From: Modestobacter sp.
Lineage (GTDB): Bacteria > Actinomycetota > Actinomycetes > Mycobacteriales > Geodermatophilaceae
Direction of reading: 5' to 3'
DNA length: 5,688 nucleotides
Assembly: GCA_025963425.1 (NCBI GenBank)
Contig: JAOPUQ010000385.1
Coordinates: forward strand, 1 to 5,688
The notes beneath the pieces were generated by a model. The model searched no databases and was not told where the DNA came from. It saw nothing but the letters and a program-made list of their open reading frames with translations. The position numbers and the translations under genes were made by a program. This document shows positions 1-5,567 of the stretch, one piece after another (within the stretch, counting starts at the first letter, position 1; each line of letters begins with the position of its first letter).

Positions 1-3000
1 GCGACGCCCCCGGCGGGGACGTCGGAGGCCGCGGCTGGGCGAGCTGGCACTCCGCGGCGTCCTCGCCGACCAGCGCCCGGCCGGGCGGCCGGACCGCGGG
101 CACGTCCCGCGGCGCGATGCCCGCGACGGCGTAGTCGGCGCGGTCGGGGAGCGGGAGCACCAGCCGGGTCCGCATCGCCGCGGCGAGACGGCTGCCCGGC
201 ACGGCGCGCTCGGCGGTGACCACACAGGTCAGGCCGGCCGCGGCTCCGTCACGGACCAGGCGCAGCAGGGCCGTCGACCCACTGCCCGGCTCGGCGTCGT
301 CGAGCTGCGCCGCCAGGCTCTCGTACCCGTCCACGAGCAGCAGCAGCGCCGGCGTCCGGGCCGTGGCACCCGCGCGGCGACGGTCGACCTCGGCCTGCAG
401 CCGGGCCAGGAGCCGCACGGTGCGGTGGGCGTCGTCCCGGCCGATGGTGGTGCCGGCATGGGGAAGCTGCCCGGCCTCCGAGGCGAGACCGCCACCACCG
501 TGGTCGAGGACGTGGACCTGCAGAGCATCGGGGAGCAGCTGATGGACGGCCTCGCCCAGCACGGTGCGCAGGGCGGTCGTCCGGCCGCTGCGCGGCCCGC
601 CGACGGCCAGCCATCCACCGCCGTCGGCGAGGTCGAGGGTCAGCGGCTCCTGGGACTGGGTGTCGGGGGAGTCCAGCAGGCCGATGCGCAGCTCTGTCGC
701 CGGGGCGCCGTCCGTCGCCCGGGAGTCCAGGTCCCGGGCCGGCAGCTGGTCGGGCAGTGGAGCCAGCCAGGGCCGACCGGGCGGGGTGAGCCCGGCCTGT
801 CGCGCCCGCTGACGGAGGGCGTCGACGAGCTGGGCGAGGTCGCCGGGCCCCTGTCGGCCGGTGCGGTCCGGGCCGCCCGGCGCGCGTTCGGGTGGCCAGG
901 GGCGGTGCCGGACGCGGACCCCGGAGCGCCCGCGACCGGACGTGCCCGACACCCGGGCCACCTGGACCAGCAGCGGCGCCGCGCTGCCGGACCGCACGTA
1001 CGCGCGCCCGGGGCGGCCGGCCGGCAGGAAGGCGGCGAGCGGGGTGCCGAGCACGTCGCGGGAGTCGCTCTCGTCGGTCGTGCGCAGGCAGATCCGCAGT
1101 GAGCAGTTGGCCCGGATCTCGGGACTGACCACGCCGGAGGGACGCTGGGTGGCGAGCACCAGGTGGACGCCGAGCGAGCGGCCGCGTTGGGCGATGCCGA
1201 CGAGGCCGGGGACGAAGCCGGGCAGCTCCTCGGCCAGGGTGGCGAACTCGTCGACGACGATCACCAGGCGGGCCAGGGGGACCTCCGGGCGCAGCTCCGC
1301 GACGTTCCGCACGCCCTCCCGGGCGAGCAGCCGCTCCCGCCGGGTCAGCTCCGCGGTCAGCGACCGCAACGCCCGGACGGTCGACTGCGGGTCGAGGTCG
1401 GTGAGCATGCCGACGGTGTGCGGCAGCCCCGCGGCCTCGGCGAAGGCCGCGCCGCCCTTGTAGTCGACGAGCAGGAAGCTGACCCGGTCGGGCGGGTGGT
1501 GCAGGGCCAGCCCGGCCACCAGGGTCTGCAGCAGCTCCGACTTCCCCGACCCGGTGGTCCCCGCCACCAGCAGGTGCGGGCCCTGGGCACACAGGTCGAG
1601 GGCGAGCGGGCCCTGCTCGGTACAGCCCAGCGTGCACTCCAGCGTGGCGCGTCCGCGGTCCCACCGGCCTGAGACGTGCTCCGCGACCGGGTCGAACCGC
1701 AGGCCCCCACCCGGGAGGTCCACGAGGGCGGCGGTGTCCGGGATGCCGGTGGTGGTGGCCGGGGGGGCCAGCCCCGCCAGGGAGCGGGCCGTGGCCGCGG
1801 CCACCGGCTCCGGGACGCTGTCCAGAGCGAGCTCGCGCTCGTCCGGTGCATCGGGCAGCCGCAGCCGGCCCCGTACCCCGGTCTCCCCGGTCACGGTCAG
1901 GCAGGCAGCCGTGGACACGGCCAGCGCGCTCAGCGAGGGTGCGAACGCCACGCAGACCGGCGCCCCGGCGGCGGCGAGCGCCGCCGCGGTGTCCACACCG
2001 ACCGGGCCGTCGAGCAGGACGACGGTCCGCGGTCCGGGCGCGGGTCCGACGAGCAGGTCCACCGGCAGGCCGGCGTCGGTGGCGTCGACGACGGTCACCG
2101 CCGGGAGCCAGCGGGTCCACCGCCATTCGCCCCGCTGACCCTCAGCTGCGACCACCACGACCCGGAGCTCGTCGGGCGGCGTCAGGGTGGTCAGTTGCAT
2201 GACGAGCGCCCGGGCCACGCCGGCCGTGCGCGCCCGTGGGCCGACGACGCCGAGACTCACGACCGCGGCCAGGTCGACCGTCACCGGCAGGTGATCGGCG
2301 GTCACCGGGGTGCGGGTGCCGTCGGCATCGACCCGGGTGACCCCCGTCGGTCCTCGGCCGGAGCCCAGCCGCACCACGAGGAGGTCGGAGCGCAGGCGGG
2401 TCCGGGACCACAGCGGGCTGGACCGCCGCCGGACCGCGGTCGCCAGGTGGGCCGGGTCCGGGTGCGCCTCGTCGAGGACGCCGGCGGCGGTGCCGACCGC
2501 CGACGCGAGCTCCCGGTCGAAGCGGGCCAGGGCAGCGGCGTGGTCGGCGGTCGCCCGGCGACGCACCCGGCGGCCGGACACCCGGTCGGAGACCCAGCTG
2601 CCCACGGCCACCACCGGGCTGAGCAGCGCGAAGAACAGGAACTGGGGTGCGGACAGGAGCCAGGCCATGAGCAGACCGCCCACGGCGGGCACGGCGAGCG
2701 CCACCCACCCGAGGCGGCGGCGGCCGGTCTCCGGCGGTCGCACCGGGACCCGGACACTCACCTCCGCCGCATGGGCCGGTGGGGTGCGCACCGGCTGGAC
2801 CCGCAGCCGGCCCTGCGGCGCGGGGAAGCAGTTCAGCGGGACGCCACGCGGACCGCTGAGCCGGACGGCGCTCGAGCCGACCAGCAGCGTCGAGCCCACC
2901 GCCCACGGGCTCGGCCGGTCGCCGAGGAGCAGGGGACCGATGGGCGTGCGCAGCCGGGTGCCGTTGCTCGAGGCGAGGTCGGCGACGGTCACCTGACCGG

Positions 3001-3487
3001 CCCCCACGCTGATCACTGCGTGCCGGCGGGACACGTCGGGGTCGGTGAGCGGGAAGCCGCACGCCGCGCCCCGGCCCACGACCAGGTCGCCCTGGCCGAG
3101 CGGCAGCACCAGCCCGGCGTCCGGGCCGCCGACCACCTGCAGCTCCAGGGCGCCGGAACCCTCGTGGGGTCCGCCACCGGCCCCGGCGCGTGGCCCGGGC
3201 CGGCCGAGGCCGAGGACCGCGCCGTGCCCGAGCGCCGAGGCGGACAGCAGGGTAGCCCCCGGGAGGGGGCTGGAGCCGGCCCACAGCGATTCGGTGGTCC
3301 CCCCGAGGTCGTCGGTGAGCGCGGTGAGCACGTCGGCGACGGTCGCGGTCTCGTCTGCCTCCACCTCGACGTCGACGGCGCCGTCGGCGGACCAGAGCGT
3401 CCACGTCCGGGTGCCGCGGAGGGCCGCCGGGGGCGGGGACGGGGCCGGGGACGGGGCCGGGACGGCGGGGCCGACAGCTGGGTGCAC
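1..3487 (-). CDS. EccC/EssC-like FtsK/SpoIIIE-family type VII secretion ATPase with FHA domain (3' end off window)
   Basis: This is a membrane-bound motor that would recognise and export WXG100-type substrates. The frame is open from the start to the left edge (1162 codons seen, no stop). Residues from GTG 3487: Pro/Ala/Ser-rich head 1-27; beta-grasp ubiquitin-like domain about 28-98; FHA domain about 114-205 with GRG (R139), SRRH (S153-H156) and SSNGT (N175), the phosphothreonine-binding signature; two membrane helices at 261-278 and 282-298; a degenerate ATPase-like domain about 380-600 with an EWRWTRWLP motif as in EccC but no P-loop. ATPase 1 is canonical: GTTGSGKS (K649), DYKGG (675-679), Walker B VVDEF (D746, E747), ATQRP (Q781). 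ATPase 2 has GGPRSGRTT (Arg969 for Lys) and LLVDGYE (D1053). The visible end resembles the close of a second ATPase domain, so the stop is probably just beyond the edge. The family call is firm; the start is uncertain because no good ribosome site precedes GTG 3487. The only in-frame alternatives are ATG 3640, abutting the divergent gene, and GTG 3364, which would cut the ubiquitin-like fold. Confidence 0.9.
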   Translation of the reverse strand, partial: MHPAVGPAVPAPSPAPSPPPAALRGTRTWTLWSADGAVDVEVEADETATVADVLTALTDDLGGTTESLWAGSSPLPGATLLSASALGHGAVLGLGRPGPRAGAGGGPHEGSGALELQVVGGPDAGLVLPLGQGDLVVGRGAACGFPLTDPDVSRRHAVISVGAGQVTVADLASSNGTRLRTPIGPLLLGDRPSPWAVGSTLLVGSSAVRLSGPRGVPLNCFPAPQGRLRVQPVRTPPAHAAEVSVRVPVRPPETGRRRLGWVALAVPAVGGLLMAWLLSAPQFLFFALLSPVVAVGSWVSDRVSGRRVRRRATADHAAALARFDRELASAVGTAAGVLDEAHPDPAHLATAVRRRSSPLWSRTRLRSDLLVVRLGSGRGPTGVTRVDADGTRTPVTADHLPVTVDLAAVVSLGVVGPRARTAGVARALVMQLTTLTPPDELRVVVVAAEGQRGEWRWTRWLPAVTVVDATDAGLPVDLLVGPAPGPRTVVLLDGPVGVDTAAALAAAGAPVCVAFAPSLSALAVSTAACLTVTGETGVRGRLRLPDAPDERELALDSVPEPVAAATARSLAGLAPPATTTGIPDTAALVDLPGGGLRFDPVAEHVSGRWDRGRATLECTLGCTEQGPLALDLCAQGPHLLVAGTTGSGKSELLQTLVAGLALHHPPDRVSFLLVDYKGGAAFAEAAGLPHTVGMLTDLDPQSTVRALRSLTAELTRRERLLAREGVRNVAELRPEVPLARLVIVVDEFATLAEELPGFVPGLVGIAQRGRSLGVHLVLATQRPSGVVSPEIRANCSLRICLRTTDESDSRDVLGTPLAAFLPAGRPGRAYVRSGSAAPLLVQVARVSGTSGRGRSGVRVRHRPWPPERAPGGPDRTGRQGPGDLAQLVDALRQRARQAGLTPPGRPWLAPLPDQLPARDLDSRATDGAPATELRIGLLDSPDTQSQEPLTLDLADGGGWLAVGGPRSGRTTALRTVLGEAVHQLLPDALQVHVLDHGGGGLASEAGQLPHAGTTIGRDDAHRTVRLLARLQAEVDRRRAGATARTPALLLLVDGYESLAAQLDDAEPGSGSTALLRLVRDGAAAGLTCVVTAERAVPGSRLAAAMRTRLVLPLPDRADYAVAGIAPRDVPAVRPPGRALVGEDAAECQLAQPRPPTSPPGAS
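3435..3463. repeat. GGGGACGGGGCC tandem repeat, G-quadruplex-capable
   Basis: A 12-bp unit GGGGACGGGGCC is repeated about 2.4 times. On the plus strand it gives four G4 runs separated by two-base spacers (3435-3456), plus a fifth G3 run, which matches a tight G-quadruplex motif. On the minus strand it encodes the Pro-Ala-Pro-Ser linker in the head of the EccC-like ATPase. The G-rich strand is therefore the template strand for that gene. The repeat itself is seen directly; folding is inferred. Confidence 0.75.
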
Positions 3488-3638
3488 GCGGCCGATCGTG
3501 CCGTCCCCGGACGGTCCGTGGGCCGACGTGCGGCCGACCTGTGGACGGGCGGGCGGGCTGTGGACAGCCGGCCGGCGAAGGACCGTGCCGCCTCTAGCGT
3601 CAGCCCCGACCGGGAGGTACCCGGACCGAGGAGGGGTC
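3488..3638. promoter_or_regulatory. Divergent intergenic region between the ATPase and WXG100 genes
   Basis: These 151 bases separate the two divergent type VII genes and should hold both promoters. A TANNNT-type -10 candidate, TAGCGT, lies at 3595-3600, about 38 bases before the WXG100 start codon, but no convincing -35 box sits at the right distance. The 8-mer CTGTGGAC occurs twice, at 3539-3546 and 3558-3565 (19 bp apart), and could be a regulator site. No clear promoter for the minus-strand gene was found. The frame of the ATPase gene also stays open through this region to ATG 3640, so part of it could be coding if that start were used. Confidence 0.4.
3629..3634 (+). promoter_or_regulatory. 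Ribosome binding site of the WXG100 gene
   Basis: A perfect AGGAGG, within a longer purine run GAGGAGGGG, lies four bases before ATG 3639. It fixes the start, because this reading frame stays open upstream as far as 3045 across what is really the antisense of the ATPase gene. Confidence 0.85.
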
Positions 3639-3932
3639 ATGAAGGTCGACATCGCGACGCTGCAGACGATGGCCGGGCAGTGCCAGGGCGAGGCGGCGGA
3701 CACCACGTCGCGGCACGCCACGCTGTCCAGCGGCATCAACAGCTCCGTGCTGGAGGGCTGGACCGACAGCCAGGCCGCGGTGCAGTTCAGCGAGCTCTAC
3801 GAGAAGTGGCGGCTGTCCAGCCAGGGCGTCAGCGAGGCGCTCACCGGCATGGGGCAGCTGCTGACCAGCGTCGCGGCGGCCTACCAGCAGCACGAGGCGG
3901 AGATGGCCGCCCGGATCGGCGCGATGATCTGA
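3639..3932 (+). CDS. WXG100-family type VII secretion target (Esx-like), 97 aa
   Basis: This is a small helical-hairpin protein of the EsxA/EsxB superfamily. Such proteins are exported as dimers by EccC/EssC motors. Length (97 residues), absence of a signal peptide and mostly helical composition fit the family. The central turn reads EGWTDSQAAVQF (W41), followed by FSELYEKW (Y54, W57). This matches the usual W-x-G...F...Y..W layout except that Asp43 replaces the turn Gly. Near the C terminus, Y82-QQH-E86 fits the YxxxD/E export motif. Cys15 is uncommon in this family. The gene is divergent from the EccC-like ATPase gene, which makes it the natural substrate candidate. The start is set by AGGAGG. 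No partner Esx gene lies beside it, so a homodimer, or a partner outside the window, is inferred. The specific effector role is unknown. Confidence 0.92.
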   Translation: MKVDIATLQTMAGQCQGEAADTTSRHATLSSGINSSVLEGWTDSQAAVQFSELYEKWRLSSQGVSEALTGMGQLLTSVAAAYQQHEAEMAARIGAMI

Positions 3933-3965
3933 CCCTGACCCTGACCCTGACCCTGCCCCTGGCCC
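3930..3965. repeat. TGACCC hexanucleotide repeat at the end of the WXG100 gene
   Basis: Four perfect TGACCC units (3930-3953) are followed by two diverged ones, TGCCCC and TGGCCC. The first TGA is the stop codon of the WXG100 gene, and because the unit is six bases the next three TGAs are also in frame. On the minus strand the tract reads GGGTCA repeats. Together with CCCC runs continuing to 3973 on the plus strand, it gives seven G3-G4 runs with 2-3 base spacers, a G-quadruplex-type pattern. A looser GTGCCCC/GTGCACC heptamer series follows at 3967-3987. Confidence 0.85.
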
Positions 3966-4011
3966 CGTGCCCCGTGCACCGTGCCCCGTGACGGGCGCCG
4001 GGGGCAGTGAA

Positions 4012-4033
4012 CCGGCGGCGGCTCAGCCGCCGG
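4012..4033. terminator. GC-rich hairpin between convergent genes, possible bidirectional terminator
   Basis: CCGGCGGC (4012-4019) pairs perfectly with GCCGCCGG (4026-4033) around a six-base loop. A shifted pairing, 4016-4022 with 4026-4032 and a three-base loop, is also possible. The hairpin lies at the end of the HTTM gene, whose stop codon (4023-4025) is in the loop, and 80 bases after the WXG100 stop. There is no T tract on either strand, so termination is inferred from position and stem strength only. Confidence 0.45.
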
Positions 4034-4937
4034 CCGCGGTCGCGGGCACGGTCGCGCCGAACTCCGGCCGCCGAGCGGCGGTGAGCCGCTCCCACGGCAG
4101 GATCGACAGGATCGCGATGCAGTGCGGCAGGAAGATGATGCCGACGCCGGCGTAGACCATCACGTGGAAGCCGAGCAGGAAGACCACCAGCCCGATCCGG
4201 GCCCGGTCGCTGCGCACCAGCAGCATCAGCGGCGAGCTGAACTCGAACACGAGCATCACCCACTGCGCGGCCGGCAGCAGCCATGGCACGCCCAGGGTCC
4301 ACTCCGACAGGTCGGTGCCGCGCCGCACCACGGCCCGGGTCAGCGTGGAGCCGGTCGCCCAGTCCCAGCCGCCGAAGCGCATCTTCGCCCAGGCCGCCAG
4401 GAAGTAGGTGAGCATCACCGCCACCAGCACCGCGGCCATCGCCCAGCCGGCCGCCTCCGACGAGCGCCGGTCGCGGAACCGCGCCCGGCCGATCGTCGGC
4501 AGCACGGCCAGCGCCACGAGGAAGGCGATCCGGTCGTGGTCGACCTTGCCGTAGCTCATCGCGATGACCATCCACTCCCCGTAGAGGAGGAAGACGGCCA
4601 GCCCCAGCAACCGCGGGGCCCGCCCGGTCGCGGCCGCCACCGCGGCGACCACCAGCGCCCACTGCACGACCAGCACCACCGTGTGAGTGGGCGTGGGAAG
4701 GTGCAGCAGCTTGCCGATGATCAGCGGCTGGTAGTAGTCGGTGGGCACGTCGGCGTGCGCCCGCACCCAGGCGGTGGTCAGGAAGACGTCGACCGGGATG
4801 AACAGGTAGGCGACCACCCGGAACACCGCGACCCGGGCCAGCGGCACCGGGCGGAACCACCAGCGGGCGCTTCCCGTGGAGGCCGGCGCCGTATCCGGCG
4901 GGGTGCTCCCGGTCGAGGTCGTCGTCGATCCACTCAC
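4023..4937 (-). CDS. HTTM-domain polytopic membrane protein (vitamin K-dependent gamma-carboxylase-like superfamily), 304 aa
   Basis: An integral membrane protein with a polar Ser/Thr/Pro-rich head (1-25) and about seven hydrophobic segments, near residues 35-53, 84-104, 107-128, 136-150, 163-183, 216-240 and 248-282. Two stretches recall the HTTM superfamily: SYGKVDHDRIAFL (128-140), and YFLAAWAK followed by W-x-W-x-x-G (Y178-G196), similar to the Y-F-x-A...K...W..G block of gamma-glutamyl carboxylases. It lacks the large lumenal domain of the animal carboxylase, so it is an HTTM-only member, and the reaction of such bacterial members is mostly unknown. Start GTG 4937 overlaps the stop of the upstream gene by four bases (GTGA), with a G-rich stretch just before it, so the two are probably co-translated. 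Such genes are sometimes labelled MFS or permease, which the sequence does not support. Confidence 0.75.
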   Translation of the reverse strand: MSGSTTTSTGSTPPDTAPASTGSARWWFRPVPLARVAVFRVVAYLFIPVDVFLTTAWVRAHADVPTDYYQPLIIGKLLHLPTPTHTVVLVVQWALVVAAVAAATGRAPRLLGLAVFLLYGEWMVIAMSYGKVDHDRIAFLVALAVLPTIGRARFRDRRSSEAAGWAMAAVLVAVMLTYFLAAWAKMRFGGWDWATGSTLTRAVVRRGTDLSEWTLGVPWLLPAAQWVMLVFEFSSPLMLLVRSDRARIGLVVFLLGFHVMVYAGVGIIFLPHCIAILSILPWERLTAARRPEFGATVPATAAGG

Positions 4938-5461
4938 GAGGAGCCCCCCAGGTCGTAGGCGACCAGGACGGTGTCGGTGAACGCGCCGGTCTGCGTGCCG
5001 TTCCGCAGCTCGAAGTGCCGCTGCACCACCTGCACCGACACCAGGTCCGGCGCGCTCGGGTGCCGCTGGGCGTACGACCCGGCCAGCAGGCCGAGCAGCT
5101 CCGGGTCGGCCTCCAGCCGGGGCAGCTGCCCCTCGAACTCCGCGCGCCGCAGCCCCACCTCGCCGCCGCTCAACCGCACCTCCGCGCCGGCGCCGGTCAG
5201 CCCCACCACCTGGGTGGAGATGACCGGGGCGTTCGGGTCGGCGCGGGTCGCGTACATCCGGAACGGGCCGAACGGGAACGCCGAGTCATCGCCCCAGACC
5301 GTGCCCACCAGCAGCAGGGCCAGCACGACGGCCGCCGCGACCAGGCGCCCGGCCCGCCCCACCGCGGACAGCCGCACCACCTCGGCCCCCGCCGGCAGGT
5401 CGGGCTCGGTCTGCAGCTGCACGGGGCCATCGTAGGATCGGCGCCCGTCCAGACGGGTCAC
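4934..5461 (-). CDS. Single-span membrane-anchored protein of unknown function, partner of the HTTM gene, 175 aa
   Basis: I do not recognise a characterised family. A polar N-terminal arm (1-37) precedes one hydrophobic helix (about 38-56, Ala/Val/Leu-rich). An aromatic motif FPFGPFRMYA (62-71) comes just after the helix, and the rest is a mixed alpha/beta region that by charge around the helix (Arg before, Asp-Asp after) should face outside the cytoplasm. The C-terminal strand-rich part contains QRHFELRNGTQT (147-158). The gene directly precedes the HTTM gene with a four-base overlap, which argues for joint function, perhaps as accessory or substrate-handling subunit. Start GTG 5461 is preceded by GGAG at five bases. 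GTG 5422 (residue 14) is an alternative and would leave the helix intact. Confidence 0.75.
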   Translation of the reverse strand: MTRLDGRRSYDGPVQLQTEPDLPAGAEVVRLSAVGRAGRLVAAAVVLALLLVGTVWGDDSAFPFGPFRMYATRADPNAPVISTQVVGLTGAGAEVRLSGGEVGLRRAEFEGQLPRLEADPELLGLLAGSYAQRHPSAPDLVSVQVVQRHFELRNGTQTGAFTDTVLVAYDLGGSS

Positions 5462-5567
5462 CGATGCTCCGTGGCGGGCCGCTCGCGTTCCGGGATCCGG
5501 ATCACGGCGCCCGAGGCACTCCCACCGCGTCGTCCGTCGCCTGATGTCGACCAGCGGGAGCGCGCAG
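5462..5567. promoter_or_regulatory. Divergent intergenic region between the HTTM operon and the MaoC-like gene
   Basis: About 106 bases lie between two divergent starts. GGAG (5467-5470, minus strand sense) is the likely ribosome site for the 175-residue protein, and GGGAG (5556-5560, plus strand) serves the MaoC-like gene. A perfect 10-bp palindrome GATCCGGATC lies at 5494-5503, overlapping a second inverted repeat TCCGG-GAT-CCGGA at 5489-5501; both could be operator half-sites. No convincing -35/-10 pair is visible for the plus-strand gene. Confidence 0.4.

Noticed and set aside
249..2126. Long minus-strand open frame of 625 codons
   Set aside because: The translation is Arg/Gly/Pro/Ala-rich with no domain. 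It is offset from the frame that encodes the canonical Walker A, Walker B and DYKGG motifs of the ATPase, so it is a shadow caused by high GC.
2142..3404. Minus-strand open frame of 420 codons starting at an ATG
   Set aside because: It begins with a run of Arg and covers the FHA and membrane region out of frame; the FHA signature residues are in the other frame.
3045..3638. N-terminal extension of the WXG100 frame back to an ATG at 3045
   Set aside because: The extension is antisense to the FHA region, with Pro/Ser/Arg-rich text. The perfect AGGAGG before ATG 3639 and the usual family length of about 100 residues decide for the short form.
3930..3987. CRISPR-like or phage attachment repeat
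   Set aside because: The units are six or seven bases with no spacers; this is a simple tandem repeat, with no integrase or tRNA gene nearby.
1676..3991. Plus-strand open frame of 771 codons
   Set aside because: It lies antisense to the ATPase gene and then out of frame through the WXG100 gene, with low-complexity Gly/Arg/His/Gln composition. Long antisense frames are expected in very GC-rich DNA.
3841..4860. Minus-strand open frame of 339 codons crossing the convergent region
   Set aside because: It is out of frame with the HTTM gene and reads through the repeat and hairpin into the antisense of the WXG100 gene; Gly/Ala/Arg-rich and without any recognisable motif.
4122..4958. Plus-strand open frame of 278 codons over the HTTM gene
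   Set aside because: His/Gln/Gly/Arg-rich composition with no hydrophobic segments. The opposite strand gives a clear polytopic membrane protein with an operon overlap.
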